Positions 1 through 7,706 of a DNA stretch of 64,000 nucleotides are shown piece by piece. The position numbers were made by a program, and so were the translations under genes. The stretch's first letter is position 1. Each line of letters begins with the position of its first letter. The notes beneath the pieces are model-generated. The model did no database searches. It worked only from the letters and a program-made list of their open reading frames with translations, and had not been told where the DNA came from. The DNA comes from Ktedonobacteraceae bacterium (GTDB lineage Bacteria; Chloroflexota; Ktedonobacteria; Ktedonobacterales; Ktedonobacteraceae): contig DASRBN010000025.1 of NCBI GenBank assembly GCA_035653615.1, forward strand, positions 124,001 to 188,000. Direction: 5' to 3'.

Positions 1-149
1 TACTACCTGCCGGCTCCGTGGTCACTGTCGAGCCGGGAGTCTATATTCCTGGCTGGGGCGGGGTACGCGTCGAAGATTTTGGTCTGATTACCGAAGACGG
101 ATTTGAGGCTTTCTCACACTCACCAACCCAACTTGTAATTGAGCGCTAA
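1..149 (+). CDS. Xaa-Pro aminopeptidase-like M24 peptidase, C-terminal end (partial)
   Basis: Only the last 48 codons are in the window; reading frame starts at base 3 and stops with TAA at 147-149. The visible residues include TVEPGVY and [11 protein letters not shown], which match the C-terminal metal-ligand region of M24 (pita-bread) aminopeptidases, where the Glu of EPG and the Glu of the R-x-E-D segment bind the dinuclear metal site. These cytosolic enzymes remove an N-terminal residue that precedes proline. It lies 12 bases before efp, the same neighbour pair seen in many Gram-positive bacteria, so it is probably the first visible gene of the operon that follows. Exact subfamily (PepP or PepQ) cannot be decided from this fragment. 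Confidence 0.85.
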   Translation, partial: LPAGSVVTVEPGVYIPGWGGVRVEDFGLITEDGFEAFSHSPTQLVIER

Positions 150-161
150 GGAGTTAAGCAG

Positions 162-719
162 ATGATATCGACAGGTGACCTGAAAAAGGGCATCACCATG
201 GAATTTGAGGGCCAGCCGTGCAGCGTACTGGATTGGCAGCATGTGAAAATGGGACGCGGCGGCGCCATTGTGCGTTTGAAGCTGCGCAATTTGCGCACCG
301 GCGCTACTTTTGATCGCACCTGTGATGCCGGCGATAAATTCAAACGTGTCTACCTGGATCGCAGCACCGTCACTTATCAATATCAAGACGGTGATCAGTA
401 CCATTTTATGGATACCAGTACCTATGACGATATCGTGTTGTCCGGCGATCAACTTGGTGATACCAAAAATTACCTCATCGACAACCTTGAACTCGATTTG
501 ATCCTGCTGGACGGAGAGCCAATATCGGTCGAACCACCTGAAAAAGTAGTGCTGCGCGTCGACTATACCGAGCCTGGTTTTAAAGGTGATACCGCTACAG
601 GTGGCACCAAACCGGCAACAACTGAGACAGGCCTGGTGGTGCAGGTTCCCCTTTTTATCTCGACCGGTGATATGATTCGTGTGAACACGACAACGGGCAC
701 CTACGTCGAACGCGCGTAG
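162..719 (+). CDS. efp: Elongation factor P
   Basis: Full-length EF-P of 185 residues, the usual size, with KOW-like domain I followed by two OB domains and the conserved C-terminal stretch LFISTGDMIRV. EF-P binds between the P and E sites of the ribosome and relieves stalling at proline runs. The tip loop of domain I reads VKMGRGGA: the residue that is lysine in E. coli (K34) is Arg32 here (codon 255-257), and the preceding proline is Met30. Arginine at this position is rhamnosylated by EarP in Pseudomonas and relatives; no earP-like gene is in the window. ATG at 162 follows AAGGAG. It is the second gene of the operon. Confidence 0.97.
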   Translation: MISTGDLKKGITMEFEGQPCSVLDWQHVKMGRGGAIVRLKLRNLRTGATFDRTCDAGDKFKRVYLDRSTVTYQYQDGDQYHFMDTSTYDDIVLSGDQLGDTKNYLIDNLELDLILLDGEPISVEPPEKVVLRVDYTEPGFKGDTATGGTKPATTETGLVVQVPLFISTGDMIRVNTTTGTYVERA

Positions 720-754
720 GATGCTATACAAAACTGTTCGCAATGGAGAAGATC

Positions 755-1303
755 ATGGACAGAGACAGCTATACTCCCCCTATCGAGGATGCGGAGTCAG
801 GGGAACACTATGCCGCACAGGAAGAGCAGCCAGCAGAAGTCATCAGTATCGAGCAATTGCGCCGCCTTGTGCGCTTACTTGACCAGAGCAGCGTTTCCGA
901 ACTCGAATTGAGGCGTGTCGAAGAGGGAACACGTCTGGTGCTGCGCAAAGCAAAAGCTGATCAGAATGCCGTTCCTCAAAATGGTGCGCTACTCAGTCCG
1001 CAAAGTGTTGTCTCTACAGTACATGAAGAAGCTGAGCCAGCGCCTTCGGAGATCGAACATAAGGTCCTTGCACACCTGGTAGGCACGTTCCATGTATGGG
1101 CCAGACCCAGGGGCGGGACATTAGTAGCCGTAGGTGATCGCGTCAAAGAAGGCCAGTTATTAGGCATCATCGAATCGCTAAATGTCTTTAACGAAGTTGA
1201 AGCGCCGGCAGCGGGCCGCGTCGTCGAGATTTTTGTGCATGAGGGTCAGCCGGTAGAATATGGACAGGTGCTCATGACTATCGCCAGTCCAGTCGAAGAG
1301 TAG
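755..1303 (+). CDS. BCCP-like protein lacking the biotinyl lysine
   Basis: A 182-residue protein with the architecture of the biotin carboxyl carrier protein of acetyl-CoA carboxylase: an N-terminal helical segment (LDQSSVSELELRR), an acidic linker, and a C-terminal biotinyl/lipoyl barrel beginning near GTFHVWARP. The diagnostic EAMKMMNE hairpin reads ESLNVFNE, so the acceptor lysine is Asn143 (AAT at 1181-1183). As read, it cannot carry biotin. The start at 755 is preferred over ATG 743 because GGAG lies five bases before it. The gene occupies the accB position between efp and xseA, but no accC follows. It may be a regulatory or structural BCCP paralogue, comparable to plant BADC proteins (inference), or a decaying accB. 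Confidence 0.88.
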   Translation: MDRDSYTPPIEDAESGEHYAAQEEQPAEVISIEQLRRLVRLLDQSSVSELELRRVEEGTRLVLRKAKADQNAVPQNGALLSPQSVVSTVHEEAEPAPSEIEHKVLAHLVGTFHVWARPRGGTLVAVGDRVKEGQLLGIIESLNVFNEVEAPAAGRVVEIFVHEGQPVEYGQVLMTIASPVEE

Positions 1304-1309
1304 GCTCCG

Positions 1310-2518
1310 ATGTTATTTTTAGATGCGCCATCAGTTTTGAGCGTTTCGCAGCTCTCTCGCTATCTGAAAGAACTGTTGGAAGTGAACGACACGTTGCAGG
1401 ATATATGGGTGCAGGGGGAAGTTTCCGGTTGCAAGGTATATCCCTCGGGTCACTGTTACTTCACGCTCAAGGATGCTGAAGCTCAGTTGCATTGTGTCTT
1501 CTTTAAGTATGCGCGCCTGCGTTCCTCAGCTCCCGAACTGCGCGATGGAATGGCCATCGCCGCCAACGGTCGCATTTCATTATATGAACGCGATGGCAAA
1601 CTCCAACTATACGTGGACAGCATCGAACCATTAGGGGATGGCGTCCTCTTTTTGCGTTTCGAACAGTTGAAGGCCCGCCTGGCCGCCGAAGGTCTTTTCG
1701 ATATCGAACGCAAACGCCCATTGCCGGAATTTCCTTCGGCCATAGGCATTGTCACTTCCCCGCAGGCGGCTGCGCTGCGAGATATGCTGCGGGTGCTGCG
1801 CACGCGTTGCCCGCTGGCCCAGGTCATCCTCTCGCCCACGCTGGTACAGGGAGCCGAGGCCCCCGCGGCGATAGCGAATGCACTTGATTTGCTCAATGAG
1901 TATGGCGATGTCGATGTGATTATCGTTGCGCGTGGCGGCGGCTCGATAGAAGAACTCTGGGCCTTCAACGAGGAAGTGGTGGCGCGCGCTATAGCGCGTT
2001 CGCGTATTCCCGTAATCAGCGGTGTGGGACACGAAACAGATTTCACCATCGCGGATTTTGTTGCCGACCACCGCGCATCTACGCCCACCGCTGCCGCTAC
2101 TGCCGCCGTTCCCGATATCTCCGCCTGGCTTGCGGATGTGCAGGCACACCGGCAAACCCTGACGGAACTCATGCAAGATATATTGATCGAACTGGCCGAC
2201 GAACTGGCACGTACCGAACGTGATTTACAACGCCAGAGTCCGCAGTACCAGCTTGATCGATTGCGCCAGCAGCTTGACGATACGACCGCGCTGTTGCAAA
2301 CGCGCCTGCAGCACATGCTTTCACTACGTAGTGAGCGCCTGCGCGGTACGGCATTGCAATTGCACTCGCTCAGTCCTTTGCTGACCATCGCCCGCGGCTA
2401 CGCGATTGTGCGCCGTGACGCTGATAGCGCCGTTGTAACCAGCACGCAACAGGTTGAGGCAGGTAACGAAATAACGATTCAGGTAACCGATGGACTTATC
2501 CATGCGCAGGTTCAATGA
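1310..2518 (+). CDS. xseA: Exodeoxyribonuclease VII large subunit
   Basis: 402 residues, slightly shorter than the roughly 450 of E. coli XseA. The N-terminal OB-fold is visible (LSVSQLSRYLKELLE, then WVQGEVSG and GHCYFTLKD), followed by the catalytic domain with GIVTSPQAAALRDML, ARGGGSIEELWAFN and GVGHETDFTIADFVADHRA, then coiled-coil helices rich in Gln and Leu, and a short C-terminal segment with the ARGYAIV motif. Together with XseB it degrades single-stranded DNA to oligonucleotides in both directions in the cytosol. The start lies 6 bases after the preceding gene, and xseB follows after 21 bases, so the three are probably co-translated or at least co-transcribed. Confidence 0.97.
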   Translation: MLFLDAPSVLSVSQLSRYLKELLEVNDTLQDIWVQGEVSGCKVYPSGHCYFTLKDAEAQLHCVFFKYARLRSSAPELRDGMAIAANGRISLYERDGKLQLYVDSIEPLGDGVLFLRFEQLKARLAAEGLFDIERKRPLPEFPSAIGIVTSPQAAALRDMLRVLRTRCPLAQVILSPTLVQGAEAPAAIANALDLLNEYGDVDVIIVARGGGSIEELWAFNEEVVARAIARSRIPVISGVGHETDFTIADFVADHRASTPTAAATAAVPDISAWLADVQAHRQTLTELMQDILIELADELARTERDLQRQSPQYQLDRLRQQLDDTTALLQTRLQHMLSLRSERLRGTALQLHSLSPLLTIARGYAIVRRDADSAVVTSTQQVEAGNEITIQVTDGLIHAQVQ

Positions 2519-2539
2519 TGAATCAATGAGGATAGAACA

Positions 2540-2764
2540 ATGGAAACACTCACCTTTGAAGAGGCATTCGCGCAGCTTGAAGCGGCTGTAGCGGCTTTAC
2601 AAGACGGGCAGATGCCCCTCGAACAGGCGTTGCGTCATTATGAAGAGGGTATGAAACTGGCGCACTATTGCAACGAACTGCTACAAAAAGCAGAACTTCG
2701 CGTGCAGCAATTGCGTGTTAATGATGAAGGGGTACCGGTGGTTATTCCGTTTGAAGCCGAATGA
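2540..2764 (+). CDS. xseB: Exodeoxyribonuclease VII small subunit
   Basis: 74 residues, typical size for XseB. The family pattern is clear: LTFEEAFAQLEAAVAALQDG, then LEQALRHYEEGMKLAHYCNELLQKAELRV. The small subunit forms helical pairs that bind the long coiled coil of the large subunit and is needed for nuclease activity. The ATG at 2540 is preceded by GAGGA. It sits directly after xseA in the usual order. Confidence 0.96.
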   Translation: METLTFEEAFAQLEAAVAALQDGQMPLEQALRHYEEGMKLAHYCNELLQKAELRVQQLRVNDEGVPVVIPFEAE

Positions 2765-2788
2765 AGCCTGAAGAATCAAACCAACAGC

Positions 2789-3226
2789 ATGAAGACTATC
2801 TTTGACAATCAAATCCTGATCGCTGCTTTCGCGGCCTGGGCGATTGCGCAGCTATCGAAGGCGCTATTTGAGCTATTGCGATACCGGCAGCTCAAGCTCA
2901 GTCGCCTCGTCTCATCCGGCGGCATGCCCAGTTCGCATTCAGCGCTGGTCACCGGCCTGGCCACGGCGACGGGGCGTGTCACGGGCGTTGCTTCTGCCTC
3001 TTTTGCCATCACCATCGTCCTGGCGAGCATCGTGATGTATGATGCCGCGGGTGTTCGTCGCGCCGTCAGCATCCAGGCGCGTATCCTCAATCAAATGATT
3101 GACGAGGCTTTCCAGGGCAAACCTTTTGCTGAAAAGCGCCTGCGCGAACTGATCGGCCATACTCCCTTACAGGTGATTGTTGGCGGGCTTCTCGGCATTG
3201 GTGTAGCGCTCATCCTCACTGCATAG
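2789..3226 (+). CDS. Divergent PAP2 / DUF212 (YuiD-like) membrane protein
   Basis: 145-residue hydrophobic protein with three or four membrane segments. The motif GGMPSSHSALVTGL (near residues 44-57) resembles the phosphatase motif of the PAP2 superfamily, and the YDAAGVRRAVSIQA segment is typical of the DUF212 family, known from B. subtilis YuiD. The family is annotated as divergent PAP2, but its substrate is not established. It is the last gene of the operon: it starts 24 bases after xseB and is followed by a rho-independent terminator at 3237-3266. Confidence 0.88.
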   Translation: MKTIFDNQILIAAFAAWAIAQLSKALFELLRYRQLKLSRLVSSGGMPSSHSALVTGLATATGRVTGVASASFAITIVLASIVMYDAAGVRRAVSIQARILNQMIDEAFQGKPFAEKRLRELIGHTPLQVIVGGLLGIGVALILTA

Positions 3227-3236
3227 CCGGCAGGGG

Positions 3237-3266
3237 ACCGGAAGGCGCCATTCTGGTTTTATTTTT
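3237..3266 (+). terminator. Rho-independent terminator of the efp-xseAB-DUF212 operon
   Basis: ACCGGAA (3237-3243) pairs with TTCTGGT (3251-3257), with one G-U pair, around a 7-base loop; a T-rich tract follows (to 3266). It lies 10 bases after the stop of the DUF212 gene. Confidence 0.75.
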
Positions 3267-3330
3267 CCATCCATGGCATTTATCCTCCGATAAGTTCGTG
3301 CCTTAATCTCTACCTCGTTGCTAATTTTTA

Positions 3331-3339
3331 TGGTATACT
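3331..3339 (+). promoter_or_regulatory. Extended -10 promoter candidate for the APC permease gene
   Basis: TGGTATACT is an extended -10 (TGn plus TATACT). No good -35 is present at 17 bases. The rest of the 3267-3569 spacer is AT-rich. It contains a strong ribosome-binding sequence at about 3398-3405 before a very short frame (GTG TTG TAC ACA AAA TAG at 3405-3422), which could be a leader or chance. Confidence 0.45.
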
Positions 3340-3569
3340 TTCGCACAAGATAAATTCCATTTATCTTCCACTCTTTTTTGTAATTCAGAATTTTAAGGAA
3401 GGAGGTGTTGTACACAAAATAGCAAGCAATCGGTGTATGCGCATTATTCTCCAATCCTGCTTTTGCGCTGTTCTACACATTCGGAAGTGAGCAGCGTAGC
3501 AGCAATTCAACTCATTAGTGTGTTGAACAAACGCCACAGTTAGACGTGGTACAATGGAGGGACACCACT

Positions 3570-5144
3570 ATGGCTTCAACAAGTTTCCGCGAAGTTACTA
3601 CTGAGGCAACGATCGAAGAGAAGAAGAAACTCCGCAAGGAGTTCAGAGTCTTCGATATGATTTTTATCACGATTGCCGCTATCATCGGCATCGATACGCT
3701 CGGTGCGGTTTCCTCTAATGGGGGCCAGGCCCTCACCTGGCTGGTTATCTCGGCGATCACGTTCCTTCTTCCTTATGGCCTGCTCACTGCTGAACTCGGC
3801 ACGACCTTTACCCAGGAGGGTGGCGTTTACGAGTGGTGCAAAATGGCAGGCGGGCGTTATTTCGCATCCCTGGCCGCCATGCTCTACTGGATCTCCAATC
3901 CGCTGTGGGTTGGTGGAACCCTCTCGGTGACGGCTATAGCGGCTATTGCGACCTTCTTCTTTGGTAACGCAAACTACCAGATCGGTGGGAGCGCTACAAC
4001 CAACGCCATTTTTAGAATTATTGTCGCCCTCATCTTCATCTGGGGCGTGACCTGGTCGGCCATTTTGTCGCTGCGTGTTGGCAAGTGGCTCTCAGTCTTT
4101 GGTTCCTATGCCAAATTTGCGCTGTTCGCGGTATTTGCCGTACTTGCCATCGTCTTTCTTGCCGGCGGTCACTCCACCGGCGATCACCTGACATTTGCCG
4201 ATTTAGCACCCTCCGCAAACTGGTACGCTATCCTGAGCGCCGTGATTCCGGTGTTGATTTTCCAGTGGGTCGGCTTTGAGCTGCAGAACGGCGCGGGCGA
4301 AGAAATGGTCAATCCCCAGCGCGATGTGCCGCGCGCTATTATCCGTGCTGGCATTATCGCGGTCATCGCCTATGCTATTCCTATCACGGTCATCCTCTTT
4401 ACCCTGCCGAAGTCGCAGCTTACCAATGTCGGGAGTTTCCTGGCTGCATATAAGACGGTCGCGGCAGTCTTGCCGTCGTTTCTCGCCACGGGCCTTGGCT
4501 GGCTCGTTGCTCTTGCTATCGTGCTGAGCCTGGCCTCTAGCGGTGGGTCCTGGATCATTGGCGCCGACCGCACTTATGCCATTGCGTCACTGGATCGCAC
4601 CGGCCCCGCTTTCCTGGGTCGATTCAGTGGCAGATACGGTACGCCGATTGTCGTGAATACCATGTCCGGCATCGTGGCATCTATAGCTATGATCGCGGCC
4701 ATCTTGATCACGGCATTTGGGAGTGGCAACATTACGACGCTCTTTGGACTGGTGTTTGGCTTCGTTGTCTCGACAACAACGCTTTCCTACCTGTTCATTT
4801 TCCCGGCGTTTTTCTTACTGCGTCTCCGCTATCCCGATGTTCACCGGCCCTATAAAGTGCCGGGTGGGATGGTAGGCGCGGTCATTGTGACGCTCCTGCC
4901 CCTGCTCTATGCGGCTTTTGCCAGCTACTTCATCCTTGTACCCACCGATGCCACTGTTGCGAACAATGGCGTCACCCGGCTCACCTATGAATTGACACAG
5001 TTCATACCGCTGGCTATCATTGTCCTGCTCACGACCGTCTTCTACATCTGGGGACACCTGGAGAAGCGGAACAAGGATGTGGTAGTCGAGGTCAACCTGG
5101 CCGAGCAAGGTTTTGAGGGGTTAAGTGGCGTTGCAGGCGATTAA
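3570..5144 (+). CDS. APC-superfamily amino acid permease
   Basis: 524-residue inner-membrane transporter with about 12 hydrophobic segments. The first helix contains IAAIIGIDTLGAVSSNGGQA, the unwound substrate-binding region of APC carriers, and a second signature is QEGGVYEWCKMAGGRYFA. It most resembles glutamate/GABA-antiporter-like and AGT-type amino acid permeases, but the substrate cannot be read from sequence. The start is ATG 3570, not the upstream in-frame GTG at 3546, because GGAGG lies at 3556-3560, nine bases before it. It is followed immediately by a strong hairpin (5164-5226). Confidence 0.9.
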   Translation: MASTSFREVTTEATIEEKKKLRKEFRVFDMIFITIAAIIGIDTLGAVSSNGGQALTWLVISAITFLLPYGLLTAELGTTFTQEGGVYEWCKMAGGRYFASLAAMLYWISNPLWVGGTLSVTAIAAIATFFFGNANYQIGGSATTNAIFRIIVALIFIWGVTWSAILSLRVGKWLSVFGSYAKFALFAVFAVLAIVFLAGGHSTGDHLTFADLAPSANWYAILSAVIPVLIFQWVGFELQNGAGEEMVNPQRDVPRAIIRAGIIAVIAYAIPITVILFTLPKSQLTNVGSFLAAYKTVAAVLPSFLATGLGWLVALAIVLSLASSGGSWIIGADRTYAIASLDRTGPAFLGRFSGRYGTPIVVNTMSGIVASIAMIAAILITAFGSGNITTLFGLVFGFVVSTTTLSYLFIFPAFFLLRLRYPDVHRPYKVPGGMVGAVIVTLLPLLYAAFASYFILVPTDATVANNGVTRLTYELTQFIPLAIIVLLTTVFYIWGHLEKRNKDVVVEVNLAEQGFEGLSGVAGD

Positions 5145-5163
5145 TCGCTAGACGCTTTCTTTT

Positions 5164-5226
5164 CCTTGTGCTATGCTTGTCAAAATGATTGGCGAAGAAA
5201 GGTAAGCATAGCACAAGGATTTTTTC
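5164..5226 (+). terminator. 15-bp perfect hairpin with U-tract that also covers the next gene's ribosome-binding site
   Basis: CCTTGTGCTATGCTT (5164-5178) and AAGCATAGCACAAGG (5204-5218) are exact inverted repeats with a 25-base loop, followed by ATTTTTTC. The ATG of the alpha/beta hydrolase starts at 5227, so its only Shine-Dalgarno-like bases (CAAGGA, 5214-5219) lie in the right arm. Confidence 0.8.
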
Positions 5227-6153
5227 ATGGCTTCCCCTACAACACGGCAAAAATCGTTCCCATTTGTACCAATCCTGTTAAGCATTGGCGTCTCTGCCGG
5301 TCTGACCGCCCTTGCCATGCGTTTCTATCGTCGCCCGTATGAAACGTTGCTCGACGCCGCGCGTGTCGGCATGCGTTTGAGTGGTATGCGCGAAGAAACT
5401 ATAGATGTGGCGGGCCTTCGCATGCATTTCTACAGCGCCGGAAGGCGAGGCGATCCTATCGTCCTGGTGCATGGCCTTGGCAGCTCAGCTGAAACCTGGG
5501 GGCCCCTGATGTGGCTGCTCAGCAAAGACTTTCTCGTCTATGCCCCCGACATGCCCGGCTTTGGCAAGACACCCATAGCGCCCGAAGGAGTCAATATCTC
5601 TACCCATGTCCTCTACCTGGAGCGCTTTCTCGATGCGCTTGGCCATCCGCGTGTGATACTCGCCGGCAATTCGTTGGGGGGTTGGATTGTCACGCGTTTT
5701 GCCGTGGAACATCCAGAGCGTGCCCAGCACCTGTATTTGCTGAATAGTGCCGGTTTGCGCCGCGAAGGACTCAACTCACCCTACGCAGTTGATCGTGACT
5801 CGGCTCGTCGTTCTATAGAATATATTTATGGCCGCTCTCTGCCGCTGCCTGGCTTTGTGCTGGATGCCGTCGTGCGCAATTCCCAGCAACCGGCCTATGC
5901 AGGTTTCATTCATGGGTACGATCCGTCCGAGGAGCTGGATAACGTACTCGCGCAGGTGAAGACTCCCACGACCATTATCTGGGGCGAGCAAGATGGCCTG
6001 TTCCCCGTCTCTATTGCCCATGAATTCCACGCCGCGATATCCAACGCTGAACTTGTACTCCTGCCTGGCGCCGCGCATATGCCTCAAACGCAGGCTACCA
6101 GAAAGGTGGCGGAAATCATTATGAAAGAGATGGGCGTCGAAGCGGTCGGATGA
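5227..6153 (+). CDS. Alpha/beta hydrolase with N-terminal membrane anchor
   Basis: 308 residues. Residues about 10-30 form a hydrophobic helix (FVPILLSIGVSAGLTALAM), suggesting membrane anchoring. The hydrolase core has the oxyanion motif HGLGSS, nucleophile elbow GNSLGG (Ser), acid in EQDGLFP and catalytic His in GAAHMPQ, so the triad is complete. A cap domain lies between the nucleophile and the acid. The family includes esterases, epoxide hydrolases, haloperoxidases and C-C hydrolases; the substrate cannot be deduced. The start codon abuts the U-tract of the preceding hairpin, so translation may depend on read-through and unfolding of that stem. Convergent with the Rieske oxygenase, 11 bases apart. 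Confidence 0.9.
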   Translation: MASPTTRQKSFPFVPILLSIGVSAGLTALAMRFYRRPYETLLDAARVGMRLSGMREETIDVAGLRMHFYSAGRRGDPIVLVHGLGSSAETWGPLMWLLSKDFLVYAPDMPGFGKTPIAPEGVNISTHVLYLERFLDALGHPRVILAGNSLGGWIVTRFAVEHPERAQHLYLLNSAGLRREGLNSPYAVDRDSARRSIEYIYGRSLPLPGFVLDAVVRNSQQPAYAGFIHGYDPSEELDNVLAQVKTPTTIIWGEQDGLFPVSIAHEFHAAISNAELVLLPGAAHMPQTQATRKVAEIIMKEMGVEAVG

Positions 6154-6164
6154 TCTAAGGGTCT

Positions 6165-7283
6165 TTATCCAACCTTCGCCACAATAAAATCCGCCAGCTC
6201 GCGTATATGCCGCTCAGCCGGAACGTAGATGCCGCCCGATTTGTAGGCCTTCGAACGCATGCTCAGTTGTGCCCACTCGCATACCTCCCAGTCCTGGCGA
6301 TTGACGATATCGAAGACCTCGACCGCGTCCATTGGATCAAAGCCGGGCTGGCTCATGGCGCCGGGATCGAAAAGCCATTCACATATTACCTGCGTGCGTC
6401 CAGGCTCCTGGGGAAGCAGTGTATGGATAACAACATGATCGTCGAGCAGGTTCACCAGCATATTCGGCAGAATAACGATGCCATAGTAGCGGCGTCGATC
6501 TTCCGGGAGCAGTCCCGGCAAAGGGGGGCGGCTGGCCTTGCCTGTAATAGTGAACGCCTCGACATCCTCAGCAAGCATCGCTGCATCTCCATCCATGTAG
6601 GTCTTGCCTGAGCGAAAGCCTGGCAGGAGATGGCAGAGTTCGGGGTGCATCGGCCCGCAGTGATAGCACTCCATAAAATTCTCAAGGATGAGCTTCCAGT
6701 TCGCCTGTATATCATAGGTGATCGTCTTACCGACCCGTAAACGCTCCAGACCATAGCGGGAGAACGGCTCGTAGCTGCCGAAACGCTCTACAACCGGCGT
6801 CGTAACCTGCTCCGCAACCGGCGCCGGATCGTCTGCGAGGTTCAACCAGATAAATCCCTCCCAGGTCTCCAGGGCTACCGGAAACAGGCCAAAGAGCCTG
6901 CGGTCAAATTGCTCATCGTTCAGGACGTTCGGCGCCCCGATCAGCTGCCCATTGAGTCCATATGTCCAGGCATGATAGCGGCACTGGATAGACCCTTTCA
7001 GTTGTCCGGCGGCTTCCGTGCATAACCGAGCGCCCCTGTGACGGCATACATTGAGAAACGCTTGCAGCCCGCCCTTGCGGTTGCGCACCACGATGATACT
7101 TTCATATCCTATGGTAACGGTCCGGTACGCGCCAGGAACAGGAAGCGCCTCGGCCCGACCCGCGCAAACCCACATCTCTGAAAAGATGCGCTGCTGTTCA
7201 AGTTCGTAAATTGCCGGGTCATAGTAATAGCGCCCCGGAAGCGTGGAAAGGAAAGGAGCCTCTGAACGAACTGTCGTAGTCAT
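6165..7283 (-). CDS. Rieske-type ring-hydroxylating oxygenase, alpha subunit
   Basis: 372 residues from ATG at 7283, chosen because GAGGTG lies six bases upstream; an in-frame extension to 7427 has no comparable site. The Rieske [2Fe-2S] ligands are present: CRHRGARLC, then CRYHAW, a C-x-H-x(16 or so)-C-x2-H arrangement. The catalytic domain has ENFMECYHCGPMHPEL, with the two histidines of the mononuclear iron. This family hydroxylates aromatic rings or acts on quaternary amines (choline/carnitine-type oxygenases) using electrons from a separate reductase. No reductase, ferredoxin or beta subunit gene is adjacent, so the substrate is open. Confidence 0.92.
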   Translation of the reverse strand: MTTTVRSEAPFLSTLPGRYYYDPAIYELEQQRIFSEMWVCAGRAEALPVPGAYRTVTIGYESIIVVRNRKGGLQAFLNVCRHRGARLCTEAAGQLKGSIQCRYHAWTYGLNGQLIGAPNVLNDEQFDRRLFGLFPVALETWEGFIWLNLADDPAPVAEQVTTPVVERFGSYEPFSRYGLERLRVGKTITYDIQANWKLILENFMECYHCGPMHPELCHLLPGFRSGKTYMDGDAAMLAEDVEAFTITGKASRPPLPGLLPEDRRRYYGIVILPNMLVNLLDDHVVIHTLLPQEPGRTQVICEWLFDPGAMSQPGFDPMDAVEVFDIVNRQDWEVCEWAQLSMRSKAYKSGGIYVPAERHIRELADFIVAKVG

Positions 7284-7364
7284 GTAATGCACCTCGCATG
7301 TGGCTATCGTCCATTGATATGGTTTTCGGCGGTTACGATGGAGTGGGGAGTCCATCTTAGAGGC

Positions 7365-7370
7365 ATTATA
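7365..7370 (-). promoter_or_regulatory. -10 candidate for the Rieske oxygenase gene
   Basis: Minus-strand TATAAT at 7365-7370, 80 bases before the ATG; no recognisable -35 at 17 bases. Confidence 0.35.
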
Positions 7371-7521
7371 CGACAGGAACCGCAGGGTATTCCAGGGGTT
7401 GATCAATTGCTTACTGGTCAGACCCATTAGTACTTTTCGATAGGTGAAAGTATCACTTCATGTTCCATTCATGCGATAATAGGGAACGTTGAGATACTGT
7501 ACGGTGCGCAATGTGGCGGCG

Positions 7522-7556
7522 GCAGGACAGGGACGAACCGCTGTCCCTACAGGACG
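7522..7556. repeat. Small palindromic repeat (REP/MITE-like)
   Basis: GGACAG (7525-7530) pairs with CTGTCC (7541-7546), flanked by GCAGGAC and CAGGACG. The flanks match those of elements at 56462-56541 and 59407-59473. Confidence 0.45.
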
Positions 7557-7626
7557 AGGCGAATCCCCGATTCGGTCGTCAAAATTCACCAGGCCATTGC
7601 GATAAGTCGGCAAGTTGGAAGAATGC

Positions 7627-7655
7627 TTGTAAGCAGAAGTTTCTCATGTTATACT
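7627..7655 (+). promoter_or_regulatory. Promoter of the sigma-like gene
   Basis: -35 TTGTAA (7627-7632), 17-base spacer, -10 TATACT (7650-7655) with an extended TG at 7647-7648. It lies 51 bases before the ATG at 7707. Confidence 0.65.
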
Positions 7656-7706
7656 TTTTAGGCGTCGAGTTTTACCTTGATTTTTGTTAGCAGGGAGCTA
7701 TTGTCG

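Noticed and set aside
120-743. Minus-strand open frame of 207 residues over efp
   Set aside because: It is fully antisense to efp, with no start signal or recognised motif; efp is certain on the plus strand.
1483-2388. Long antisense frame over xseA
   Set aside because: It comes from codon bias of xseA; Ser/Arg-rich low-complexity product and no ribosome-binding site.
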